Origin: Ruminococcus sp. UBA7013
GTDB lineage: Bacteria; Bacillota; Clostridia; Oscillospirales; Ruminococcaceae
Length of the DNA stretch: 31,054 nucleotides
Reading direction: 5' to 3'
Assembly (NCBI GenBank): GCA_002449585.1
Contig: DJXD01000118.1
Coordinates: forward strand, 1-31,054
How positions within the stretch are numbered: the stretch's first letter is position 1; each line of letters opens with the position of its first letter. The translations under genes and the position numbers were made by a program. A model generated the notes under the pieces. That model was not told the DNA's origin, did not search any database, and saw nothing but the letters and a program-made list of their open reading frames with translations. Shown piece by piece: positions 1 to 8,344 of the stretch.

Positions 1-105
1 CAGCCGGATTAATATATAATATATTCTAAAAAATATCCCTCCAGGGAAAAATCCGCTCAGAGCCTTTTCTAGCCGGGTCTCCTCCAGAGGGGTATTGCTT
101 TGCAG

Positions 106-178
106 AAAAACTTTCAAAATCGCTCTGCGAGCCCGTCAGGGGCTTTAGATTTGATCCCAGATGAAAGTTTTTTGTTTT
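106..178 (+). other. Structured non-coding element, terminator or small RNA end
   Basis: An 11-bp outer stem pairs 106-116 with 162-172. Nested inside is a second stem, AGCCC (130-134) with GGGCT (140-144). A T-rich tail follows (TTTTTTGTTTTTT). No frame on either strand is open through 1-200, so this is not the end of a coding gene. It could be the terminator of a gene upstream of the window, the 3' end of a small RNA, or a copy of a dispersed intergenic repeat. I recognise no known RNA family. Confidence 0.4.
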
Positions 179-194
179 TTCAGAAAATTCACAC

Positions 195-223
195 TTGATT
201 TTTTTCGAAAAATAATATATAAT
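195..223 (+). promoter_or_regulatory. Sigma-A promoter of the gyrB operon
   Basis: TTGATT (195-200) and a perfect TATAAT (218-223) are separated by exactly 17 bases. Transcription would begin near 230, leaving an AT-rich leader of about 190 nt before gyrB. The next genes are closely spaced on the same strand up to a terminator at 9692, so this promoter probably serves the whole run. Confidence 0.75.
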
Positions 224-362
224 ATTACTAGAGACTTTTCTTTCCCCTTGTCAAGATCCCTCCCAGATGATAATTATGTCCTGTTGAAAGTTTTGTGGAA
301 AACTTGTTCTGCTTTTTCTGAAATATCAGATTTTAATTGATATATGGGTATTATTTCGCTAT

Positions 363-389
363 GTTGAAAAGTTGAAAACTTGTTGAAAA
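363..389 (+). repeat. Three GTTGAAAA repeats in the gyrB leader
   Basis: GTTGAAAA occurs at 363-370, 371-378 and 382-389, and a near copy, GTTGAAAG, at 283-290. The cluster lies just before a C7 run and the gyrB ribosome site. A DnaA-box-like TGTGGAAAA lies at 294-302 (matches the reverse of TTWTNCACA). The repeats could bind a protein or form leader structure; their role is unknown. Confidence 0.45.
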
Positions 390-420
390 TACCCCCCCAT
401 TGAAACGGAGTGTGAAGTAA

Positions 421-2367
421 TTGAGTATTGAAGAAATCAAAAATCAGGAAGATGCCACCTATGGTGCGGAACAAATCGAAGTCCTTGAAGGACTCGAACC
501 CGTCCGGAAACGCCCCGGCATGTATGTCGGTTCTACCGGTGAGGGCGGTCTGCATCATCTTGTGTATGAAATCGTGGATAATGCCATTGATGAAGCATTA
601 GCCGGATATTGTACTGAAATTACAGTTGAAATCCTTCCAGATAATATCATCCGTGTTTCTGATAACGGCCGTGGCATTCCTACTGGAATTCATCCCACAG
701 AAGGCATATCTGCCGCCACTGTCGTCTATACTGTCCTCCATGCTGGTGGTAAATTCGGCGGCGGTGGCTATAAAGTTTCCGGCGGCCTGCATGGCGTTGG
801 TGCTTCTGTCGTCAATGCCCTCTCTGAATGGCTCGAATTAACCATCAAAGATGGCAGTCATATCCATTTTCAGAGATTCGAGCGTGGAGAATATCATGAA
901 CCGCTCAAAATCATCGGCGAAACACAGGAAACCGGTACAATCGTTACTTTCAAGGCAGATCCCCAGATTTTTGAAACAACTGCCTATGATTATGATACCC
1001 TTCTCAAACGCATGAGAGAACAAGCTTTTTTAAATGCCGGGCTGAAAATCATGATCGCAGATTCCAGATTCCCTGATGATCTCCAGATCAAAGCCCTGCA
1101 CTATGAAGGCGGTATTAGAGAATTTGTCCGGCATATTCATAAAACCAAAGGTTATGAAGCAATCGGCGATGTGATTTATTTTTCCGGCAGTCAGGAAGAT
1201 GCTTTTGCAGAGATCGCTATGCAGTACAATGATAGCTATAACGAAGTTGTGCTTTCTTTTGCAAATAATATTCATACCAAAGATGGCGGCAGTCATGAAA
1301 CAGGCTTTAAAAATGCTCTCACAAAAGTTGTCAATGATTATGGCAGAAAATTTAATCTGCTCCGTGAAAATGAAAAGCTCTCTGGTGATGATGTCAGAGA
1401 AGGTTTAACTGCAATCATCTCTGTCAAGCTCACAGAATGTGAATTCGAAAGTCAAACCAAAGTCAGACTTGGTAATCCGCAAGTCAAACCCTTTATTGAA
1501 AAACTCGTTCAGGAAAAATTGATGAGCTATTTCGAGATGAATCCAGCTGTTGCTAAAGAAATTATTGATAAATGCATGGCCGCCAGACGTGCCCGTGAAG
1601 CCGCTAAAGCCGCAAGGGAAACCGCTCGCCGGAAAACTGCTATGGAAAGTGCTTCCCTCCCCGGTAAGCTCGCTGATTGCTCTGAACATGGTGTTGCCAA
1701 TACTGAAATTTATATCGTTGAAGGCGATTCTGCTGGCGGTTCTGCAAAAGGCGGACGGGATCGCCGCTATCAGGCCATTCTTCCCTTGTGGGGAAAAATG
1801 CTCAATGTCGAAAAAGCTCGCATTGATCGGGTCTATGGCAATGATAAGCTGATGCCTGTTGTCACGGCTTTGGGGACGGGGATCGGCGAAGATTTCAATC
1901 TTGAAAAACTACGCTATGATAAAGTCATTATCATGGCTGATGCCGATGTAGATGGCTGTCATATCCGGACTTTGCTCCTGACTTTCTTTTTCCGATATAT
2001 GCGGCCGCTGATCGAAAACGGTAATATTTATATTGCACAGCCGCCGCTGTATCGTGTTGCCAGAGGAAAGAAAATTTTCTATGCGTTCAGTGATGCCGAA
2101 CGGGATCAGTATATTGCTCAGCTGGCCGATGCAAATGGCAGTTCTGCAAAAGTCGCCGTTCAGCGTTATAAAGGCTTGGGCGAAATGGATAGCCAACAGC
2201 TTTGGGAAACAACGATGAATCCCGAAACTAGAACCATCCTGAAAGTCAGCATGGAGGATGCTGTAAAGGCAGATGAAATTATTACTATCTTGATGGGGGA
2301 TAAAGTCCTCCCTCGTAAGGATTATATTGAAAAATATGCCCGGACTGTGCATAATCTGGATATTTGA
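421..2367 (+). CDS. gyrB: DNA gyrase subunit B
   Basis: This is the ATPase subunit of the type IIA topoisomerase that introduces negative supercoils; it works as an A2B2 complex with GyrA. The 648 residues are full length. The GHKL ATPase domain is clear at the N-terminus (GMYVGSTGEGGLHHL, then EIVDNAIDEA). The TOPRIM part carries EIYIVEGDSAGGSA and the metal-binding DADVDG motif, and the C-terminal QRYKGLGEMD motif follows. The start is TTG at 421, with GGAG at 407-410; there is no in-frame ATG before the conserved ATPase region. The TOPRIM block reads PLWGKMLNVEKAR, with Trp where many GyrB proteins have Lys or Arg. It is the first gene of the operon, and gyrA follows after one intervening gene. 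Confidence 0.97.
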   Translation: MSIEEIKNQEDATYGAEQIEVLEGLEPVRKRPGMYVGSTGEGGLHHLVYEIVDNAIDEALAGYCTEITVEILPDNIIRVSDNGRGIPTGIHPTEGISAATVVYTVLHAGGKFGGGGYKVSGGLHGVGASVVNALSEWLELTIKDGSHIHFQRFERGEYHEPLKIIGETQETGTIVTFKADPQIFETTAYDYDTLLKRMREQAFLNAGLKIMIADSRFPDDLQIKALHYEGGIREFVRHIHKTKGYEAIGDVIYFSGSQEDAFAEIAMQYNDSYNEVVLSFANNIHTKDGGSHETGFKNALTKVVNDYGRKFNLLRENEKLSGDDVREGLTAIISVKLTECEFESQTKVRLGNPQVKPFIEKLVQEKLMSYFEMNPAVAKEIIDKCMAARRAREAAKAARETARRKTAMESASLPGKLADCSEHGVANTEIYIVEGDSAGGSAKGGRDRRYQAILPLWGKMLNVEKARIDRVYGNDKLMPVVTALGTGIGEDFNLEKLRYDKVIIMADADVDGCHIRTLLLTFFFRYMRPLIENGNIYIAQPPLYRVARGKKIFYAFSDAERDQYIAQLADANGSSAKVAVQRYKGLGEMDSQQLWETTMNPETRTILKVSMEDAVKADEIITILMGDKVLPRKDYIEKYARTVHNLDI

Positions 2368-2370
2368 TGC

Positions 2371-2949
2371 ATGAAACCGCAGGAAGGCTTATTATTAGAA
2401 AAATCTTATCAGATCCCCTATGCATTATTTAAAGCGGCATTCACGGCGTTTCAGAAAAAATTCGTCTATCCGAAAAGCTATTTTCTCATGGCATTATTCA
2501 GCATTGCCGCCGGGATCTATCTCTATGTCATCAGTACTGGATCAGCCAGGCCAGAATATTTCTTTGCTTTATTTATCTGCCTGGCAGTCAGCTTCATACA
2601 GTGGTACAACCCCAGAAAAATCCGGAGGAATCTCCTGCTTGCTGTGCGTGAGATTGAACAGGACAGTTATCGCCTCCGGATCTATCCGGAATATCTCGAA
2701 ATCGGCACGATGCTCCCACCGGAATCCCCGGATCAAGATGATTTATTCGATGACGAACCTGAAGAAGATTTTTCCGGTACAAGAATTTATTATAACAAGC
2801 ATCTGCATTTGACAGAACAGCCTGATTTCTTTATGCTTTATCTTGACAAAACCATGTTTTATGTCATCCCCAAAGCTGTCTTTTCCGAAGAAGAATTAGA
2901 AATCATGCGGATTCATTTCGGGCAGAAACTTGATAAAAATTTTACTTGA
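2371..2949 (+). CDS. YcxB-like two-pass membrane protein
   Basis: This 192-residue protein sits between gyrB and gyrA. Two hydrophobic segments at about residues 36-55 and 63-78 are followed by a soluble domain with an acidic stretch (DQDDLFDDEPEED) and a C-terminal part ending in a helix after FYVIPKAVFSEEE. This layout, a helical hairpin followed by a small beta-rich cytosolic domain, matches YcxB-like proteins, whose function is unknown. The ATG lies 3 bases after the gyrB stop with no clear Shine-Dalgarno, so translation is probably coupled to gyrB. Its placement between the gyrase genes does not by itself prove a role in DNA topology. Family assignment is moderate; the reading as a real gene is strong because it fills the gap without antisense competition. 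Confidence 0.75.
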   Translation: MKPQEGLLLEKSYQIPYALFKAAFTAFQKKFVYPKSYFLMALFSIAAGIYLYVISTGSARPEYFFALFICLAVSFIQWYNPRKIRRNLLLAVREIEQDSYRLRIYPEYLEIGTMLPPESPDQDDLFDDEPEEDFSGTRIYYNKHLHLTEQPDFFMLYLDKTMFYVIPKAVFSEEELEIMRIHFGQKLDKNFT

Positions 2950-2975
2950 TTATGAAATCATTGAGGTGATTTGCA

Positions 2976-5534
2976 TTGAACACAGAAGAACAAAATTTAA
3001 ATCCGGTGTCACAGCAGAAAGTGATCCCTGTGGATGTTGCTGACGAAATGCATGATTCTTTTCTTGCTTATGCTATGTCGGTAATTATCTCCCGTGCGCT
3101 TCCCGATGTCCGGGATGGCCTGAAACCTGTACACCGGAGAATTATTTATACCCTTCATGAAAATGGCCTGACCCCTGATCAGCCTTATAGAAAATGCGCT
3201 GATACTGTTGGTGCAGTACTCGGCCGGTATCATCCGCATGGTGATGCTTCTGTCTATGATGCGCTTGTCAGACTGGCACAGGATTTTTCCCTCCGGTATC
3301 CGCTTGTAGATGGACACGGAAATTTCGGCTCTATTGATGGCGATCCTCCGGCGGCTTATCGATATACAGAGGCTCGCATGTCAAAGCTTTCTCTCGAAAT
3401 GGTCGCCGATATTCAGAAAAATACCATCGATTTTGGTACAAACTATGATGATCGCTTAAAAGAACCTACTGTTTTACCCTCTCGCTTTCCTAATATTCTT
3501 GTCAATGGCTCTATCGGGATTGCTGTCGGGATGGCAACAAATATTCCTACCCATAATTTAGGCGAAGTGATTGACGGCGTAAATTTATTAATCAAAAATC
3601 CGGATTGCACACTAGATGATCTTATGACCTGCATCAAAGCACCGGATTTCCCGACGGGCGGCCTGATCATGGGGACAGCTGGTGTCCGGGCGGCTTATGC
3701 AACCGGAAAAGGGAAAATCACTGTCAGGGCAAAAACTTCTTTCGAAGAAATCAAAGGCAGACAGCATATTATCATTCATGAAATCCCCTATATGGTCAAT
3801 AAAGCACGTTTAGTTGAACATGTTGCCGAATTAATCAAAGAAAAGCGCATTGAAGGCGCATCTTTCATCCGGGATGAATCTGGACGGGATGGAATGCGCA
3901 TTGTTGTTGGTCTCCGGAAAGATGCTATTGCTGATGTAGTATTAAATAAATTATTCTCTTACACGCAGCTCCAAGACACATGCAGTGTCAATATGCTGGT
4001 GCTTTCGCATGGTGTTCCCAAAGTCCTTTCTCTGAAAGAAATCTTAGAACAATATCTTGCCTTTCAAGTAGAAATCATTACACGCCGTGTCAAATTTGAT
4101 CTTGATAAAGCTCTCAAACGTGCGCATTTATTGCAGGGCTTTATGCTTGCATCTGAATTCATTGATGATGTCATCTCTACCCTGAAACATGCCAATACTA
4201 TTGCAGAAGGCAAAGAAACGCTGATGCAGCAATTCAAAGATATTGACACGCTGGATCTTCTAGATGCTTCCCAGTATGATATTTCAAAGCTGCATCTGCC
4301 GCATCAGACAGGCTTATCCGATGAACAGGCTGATGCTATTGTACAAATGCGTTTAGGCGCATTGACTGGCCTGGAACGTCAGAAAATCACAGATGAATTA
4401 TTTGCTCTCTGTGAAAAAATTTCAGAATTCCAAGATACACTTGCTGATAAATCTAAAATCTATGAGATCATTTCTCAGGAACTCGGCGAGATCCGCAAAA
4501 AATTCAATGATCCACGCCGGACAGAAATCACTGCCATGAGCGGCGAAGTAGATATAGAATCCCTGATTGCACAGGAAGATTGCGTTGTCACTTATACCAA
4601 TAACGGCTATATCAAGCGCATGGCTCTTGATGCCTATAAAACTCAGAAGCGTGGCGGCCGTGGTGTGCAGGGCATGAAACAGCGTGAAGAAGATTTTGTT
4701 TCTGAAATGTTCATCTGCTCGACGCATGATCATATTTTATTTATCACTAATAAAGGCTATATGCACAGGCTCAAATGCTATGATATCCCAGATGGCTCAA
4801 AGGCTTCCCGTGGCTTCCATTTTGCCAATCTCCTCCAGCTTCAGGAAGGTGAACGCATTTCTGCCATGCTCCGCACCAGAGATTTTGATGACGACAGCTT
4901 TGTCACTATGATCACAAAATCCGGCCAGATCAAGCGCACGCCCCTCACAGCATTTAAAAATATCAATAAAAAAGGCATTATTGCTATTAATCTTTCAGAA
5001 GGCGATGAGATTGCAGGGGTACGCATGACAGATGGTTCTAATCAGCTGATCATTGCCACAAAAAATGGCATGGCTCTCCGTCTCGAAGAAAATCAGATCC
5101 GGCCGCTTTCCCGTCAGGCGCAGGGTGTCAGAGCGATTGCGCTCCGTGATGGCGATGAAGTCGTTTCTATGGCCAGAGTCCGTGACGGCGCAAGCGTCCT
5201 CACTGTCTCAAAGCAAGGCTTCGGCAAGCGTTCCCCTCTGGAAGAATATCGCATTCAGGGGCGTGGCGGCTATGGCCTGAAAAATTATCCTGTTGATAAA
5301 ACAAATGATACCGTCTGCGGTATCAAAGTCGTAGATCATGATGATGATATTATCCTGATCTCTACCGAAGGCATTATTATCCGAGTGCCTGCCGCTGATA
5401 TTCGCATGTGCGGCAGAATCTCCAAAGGCGTTCGTGTCATGAAAGTCTCAGAAAATAACGAAGTTGTCGCCTTTACCCGTGCCGAACATGAAGCTGCTGA
5501 ATCTGCTCCCCCTCCTGACGGTGAACAGATATGA
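2976..5534 (+). CDS. gyrA: DNA gyrase subunit A
   Basis: This is the DNA cleavage and religation subunit of gyrase. The 852 residues include the breakage-reunion domain with catalytic Tyr130 (in RYTEAR) and the C-terminal DNA-wrapping propeller. The GyrA box (QKRGGRG) in the propeller identifies it as gyrase A rather than ParC. In the quinolone-interaction helix the sequence is HPHGDASVYD: residue 91, equivalent to E. coli Ser83, is Ala, while Asp95 (E. coli Asp87) is kept. The start is TTG at 2976 behind GAGGTGA (2962-2968). The last codons overlap the start of the following phosphoesterase gene in an ATGA. Confidence 0.97.
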   Translation: MNTEEQNLNPVSQQKVIPVDVADEMHDSFLAYAMSVIISRALPDVRDGLKPVHRRIIYTLHENGLTPDQPYRKCADTVGAVLGRYHPHGDASVYDALVRLAQDFSLRYPLVDGHGNFGSIDGDPPAAYRYTEARMSKLSLEMVADIQKNTIDFGTNYDDRLKEPTVLPSRFPNILVNGSIGIAVGMATNIPTHNLGEVIDGVNLLIKNPDCTLDDLMTCIKAPDFPTGGLIMGTAGVRAAYATGKGKITVRAKTSFEEIKGRQHIIIHEIPYMVNKARLVEHVAELIKEKRIEGASFIRDESGRDGMRIVVGLRKDAIADVVLNKLFSYTQLQDTCSVNMLVLSHGVPKVLSLKEILEQYLAFQVEIITRRVKFDLDKALKRAHLLQGFMLASEFIDDVISTLKHANTIAEGKETLMQQFKDIDTLDLLDASQYDISKLHLPHQTGLSDEQADAIVQMRLGALTGLERQKITDELFALCEKISEFQDTLADKSKIYEIISQELGEIRKKFNDPRRTEITAMSGEVDIESLIAQEDCVVTYTNNGYIKRMALDAYKTQKRGGRGVQGMKQREEDFVSEMFICSTHDHILFITNKGYMHRLKCYDIPDGSKASRGFHFANLLQLQEGERISAMLRTRDFDDDSFVTMITKSGQIKRTPLTAFKNINKKGIIAINLSEGDEIAGVRMTDGSNQLIIATKNGMALRLEENQIRPLSRQAQGVRAIALRDGDEVVSMARVRDGASVLTVSKQGFGKRSPLEEYRIQGRGGYGLKNYPVDKTNDTVCGIKVVDHDDDIILISTEGIIIRVPAADIRMCGRISKGVRVMKVSENNEVVAFTRAEHEAAESAPPPDGEQI

Positions 5535-6331
5535 CAGATCGGCAGGAATCTTTCATACTTCATGGCATTTCTAAGCCCTTTCGCATTCTGCATTTGTCTG
5601 ATATTCATTTCAGTGTCAATACTTCTCATGAAAAAAATCAGCAGATCTCAGATGCATTAATCCGCCGGGCTGATTTCTGGCTGCAATTATCCCATCGTCC
5701 CGGCATGATCGCCGTCACAGGTGATCTAATCTCAAGAGATCCCGGAGAATATGGAATTCCTGATGCTGTCCGTCTGCTCTGCCGTCTCCGGAAAACTGCC
5801 CCGGTTGCCTATTCCCTTGGCAATCATGAAATTGATATTCCTGAAACGCTGCTTTCTGATATGCTTACCAAACTCCGGAAAGCTGGTATTCTTGTATTAG
5901 ATAATCAATCTGCTGTGATTCAAGATATTCTATTCACGGGTCTCACACTTCCCTCTTCTGTATTCCGTACACCGGAAGGCAGTTATTCCCATCTTATGCC
6001 CATCACAGAAACCCTGATGCAGAAATGCATTGGCTCTTGTAATTCTCATCCCTGCATTTTGCTGGCACATTCGCCCATGGGCTTCCAAGCTTATGCCGGA
6101 TGGGGGGCAGATCTGATTCTTTCCGGCCATGTGCATGGCGGTGTGATCAGAGTCCCCGGAATTGGCGGCATTCTCTCTCCGGAACGCCGCTTTTTCCCGA
6201 AATATACTAAAGGCGTGTATCGCATGGGAAACAGCATCATGAACGTTTCCGCCGGAATCGGAAAACTGCGTGTGAATAATCCTGCTGAATGCATCTGTAT
6301 TGATCTACTCCCAGAGGTGAAAAAAACATGA
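5531..6331 (+). CDS. YkuE-like metallophosphoesterase
   Basis: This is a calcineurin-like dinuclear-metal phosphoesterase of 266 residues. All expected motifs are present in order: SDIH (residues 23-26), TGDLIS, GNHE, AHSP and GHVHGG. Family members of this size act on phosphodiester or lipid-linked substrates at the membrane, but the substrate cannot be read from the sequence. No signal peptide or membrane segment is evident, unlike B. subtilis YkuE. It is translationally coupled at both ends: its ATG overlaps the gyrA stop (ATGA), and its own stop overlaps the start of the CCA enzyme. Confidence 0.88.
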   Translation: MTDRQESFILHGISKPFRILHLSDIHFSVNTSHEKNQQISDALIRRADFWLQLSHRPGMIAVTGDLISRDPGEYGIPDAVRLLCRLRKTAPVAYSLGNHEIDIPETLLSDMLTKLRKAGILVLDNQSAVIQDILFTGLTLPSSVFRTPEGSYSHLMPITETLMQKCIGSCNSHPCILLAHSPMGFQAYAGWGADLILSGHVHGGVIRVPGIGGILSPERRFFPKYTKGVYRMGNSIMNVSAGIGKLRVNNPAECICIDLLPEVKKT

Positions 6332-7662
6332 ATTTTGAACTCCCTGCATCTGTCCGGGAAATGTGTCGAAAATTATATCAGTCCGGCTTTGATGCCTATG
6401 TTGTCGGCGGCTGTCTTCGTGATGCCTGTCTTGGTTTGTCTCCTCATGATTATGACATTGCAACGAACGCTCGCCCGGAACAAATCATTTCCCTGTTTGC
6501 GCCCGAAAATTGTTCTGAATATGGCCGGGCATTCGGGACAGTTGGTGTCAAATATGCCGGCGGATTCGCTGAAATCACTACATTCCGTACAGAAGCAGAT
6601 TATACTGACTGCCGCCATCCCGGAAAAGTCGAATTTGCAGATCATATTCTGGATGATCTTTCTAGAAGGGATTTTACTTGTAATGCCATGGCATGGAATG
6701 CGCAAACGCAAACACTATATGATCCCTTCCATGGCCGGGAAGATCTGGAGCATAAAATTCTCCGCTGTGTGGGCGTTCCGCTCGCAAGATTCCGGGAAGA
6801 TGCCCTACGGATCATGCGAGGAATGCGCTTCTGTGCTCGGTTCGGCTTCCATGCTGATCCCCTCACAGATGCCGCTATGAAAGCCGGGGCATATCGCCTG
6901 ACAATGATTTCATCTGAACGCATTTTATCAGAACTATGCGGAATGCTCATTGGGGATGATATTACAGCTGTTCTCCTCCGCTGGCCGGAAATTCTTGCCG
7001 TTCGTATTCCTGAAATTTCCCCTTGTATCGCCTTTTCACAGCATACGCATTGGCATGATTTCACCGTCTGGGAACATATCGCCCGGACAGTCGGCAATAT
7101 TCCCCCGGATCTCACACTCCGCCTGACAATGCTGTTTCATGATATTGCAAAGCCCCAATGCTTTACAATCGACAGTCAGGGCGGCCATTTCAAGAATCAT
7201 GCCGAAAAAAGCGCAGTCATGGCCGATCAGGTTTTAAAACGCCTGAAATCTGAAAATCATCTCCGGGAGCGTGTCTGCCGTTTGATTCTCTGTCACAGAA
7301 CGATCCCCGTTACAATGAAACAAGTCAGACATCTGCTGAATTTTCTTGATCCGCAAGAATTTGCAATGCTTCTCAAAGTTTTAGACGCTGATAGAGTTTC
7401 AAAGCTCCGGGGTGAACCAGAATCAGATCAAAAAATCAAAAAAGCAGAATCTTTATTTCATACCTGTCAAGAGCAAAATCTATGCTGTCAGGTGCGTGAT
7501 CTGGATATTAAGGGCACAGATCTCATCAATCTTGGCTTTGATGGCAAACAGATTGGCATTGTCCTGAAATCTCTTCTGGAATCTGTTATTTCTGATCAGA
7601 TCCCCAATCAGAAAGCTGAATTATTAGCTTTGGCGGAGGAATATCATGATCTATTTTGTTGA
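6328..7662 (+). CDS. cca: CCA-adding tRNA nucleotidyltransferase with HD domain
   Basis: This enzyme adds or repairs the 3' CCA end of tRNAs. The 444-residue protein has the class II nucleotidyltransferase head: GGCLRD (residues 27-32), the catalytic DYD pair (Asp41, Asp43), RRDFTCNAMA (113-122), and a RIMRGMRFCARFGF block (161-174) for nucleotide recognition. An HD-type phosphohydrolase domain follows (HDIAKP, His271/Asp272), as in many bacterial CCA or poly(A)-polymerase-type enzymes. A poly(A) polymerase activity cannot be excluded from sequence alone. The ATG overlaps the upstream stop (ATGA), and the final 17 bases overlap the response-regulator gene. Confidence 0.92.
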   Translation: MNFELPASVREMCRKLYQSGFDAYVVGGCLRDACLGLSPHDYDIATNARPEQIISLFAPENCSEYGRAFGTVGVKYAGGFAEITTFRTEADYTDCRHPGKVEFADHILDDLSRRDFTCNAMAWNAQTQTLYDPFHGREDLEHKILRCVGVPLARFREDALRIMRGMRFCARFGFHADPLTDAAMKAGAYRLTMISSERILSELCGMLIGDDITAVLLRWPEILAVRIPEISPCIAFSQHTHWHDFTVWEHIARTVGNIPPDLTLRLTMLFHDIAKPQCFTIDSQGGHFKNHAEKSAVMADQVLKRLKSENHLRERVCRLILCHRTIPVTMKQVRHLLNFLDPQEFAMLLKVLDADRVSKLRGEPESDQKIKKAESLFHTCQEQNLCCQVRDLDIKGTDLINLGFDGKQIGIVLKSLLESVISDQIPNQKAELLALAEEYHDLFC

Positions 7663-8344
7663 AGATGATAACAGCATCCGGGAATTAGTGACATATACCC
7701 TCAGCAGTGCCGGAATGCCTGCTGATGGCTTCGAAAAGCCCTCCCTGTTCTGGACAGCCCTGGAAAGACAAATTCCAGATCTGATTTTATTAGATATTAT
7801 GCTTCCGGAAGAAGATGGCCTTTCGATTCTCAGAAAACTCCGCAATCGCCCTGATACACAGCATATCCCTGTCATGATGCTTACTGCTAAAGCCAGTGAA
7901 TATGAAAAAGTCATTGGTCTGGATGCTGGTGCAGATGATTATCTTCCAAAACCATTCGGCATGATGGAATTAATCGCCCGTGTTCGTGCCCTACTTCGCA
8001 GAACGCAGACAAAGCCAGCAGATCAAAACGCCTATCATCTCGGAATACTCTATGTCAGCCCCGAAAAACATATTGTTCAAGTCAATGGCCAAGAAATCCT
8101 CCTGACATTCAAAGAATTTGAAATGCTTTGTCTGCTTCTCAAAAATCGGGATATTGTCCTCACCAGAGAACAATTTCTCAATAGCGTCTGGGGATATAGC
8201 TTTGATGGCGAAAATCGAACCGTAGACGTGCATATCCGTACTTTGCGCCAAAAGCTCGGAGAAGCTGGCTCTTATATCCGCACGATCCGGGGCATTGGCT
8301 ATAAAATAGAAGAAAAATCCGGAGATTCCTCAGATGAAGACTGA
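7646..8344 (+). CDS. PhoP/PhoB-like response regulator (OmpR family)
   Basis: This 232-residue regulator has an N-terminal receiver domain with acidic residues Glu6, Asp7 and Asp8, the phosphorylated Asp50 in LILLDIMLPEEDG, a switch Thr in MLTAKAS, and the conserved Lys in PKPF. A winged-helix DNA-binding domain follows, with the typical RTVDVHIRTLRQKLG helix and RGIGYK wing. The start is ATG at 7646 behind GGAGG, inside the 3' end of cca. The sensor kinase gene overlaps its end by 11 bases, so the two form a cognate pair. PhoP-type function is an inference from kinase architecture and from the Pho box at 23107. Confidence 0.92.
   Translation: MIYFVEDDNSIRELVTYTLSSAGMPADGFEKPSLFWTALERQIPDLILLDIMLPEEDGLSILRKLRNRPDTQHIPVMMLTAKASEYEKVIGLDAGADDYLPKPFGMMELIARVRALLRRTQTKPADQNAYHLGILYVSPEKHIVQVNGQEILLTFKEFEMLCLLLKNRDIVLTREQFLNSVWGYSFDGENRTVDVHIRTLRQKLGEAGSYIRTIRGIGYKIEEKSGDSSDED

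Noticed and set aside
294..302. DnaA box as evidence for oriC next to gyrB
   Set aside because: Only a single match, with no dnaA, dnaN or recF visible and no box cluster.
1909..2352. Antisense open frame of 147 codons opposite gyrB
   Set aside because: Shadow of the highly conserved TOPRIM region; no recognisable protein features.
6335..6880. 181-codon frame within cca on the same strand
   Set aside because: Overlaps the nucleotidyltransferase domain whose motifs are all in the other frame; Met- and Ser-rich shadow composition.
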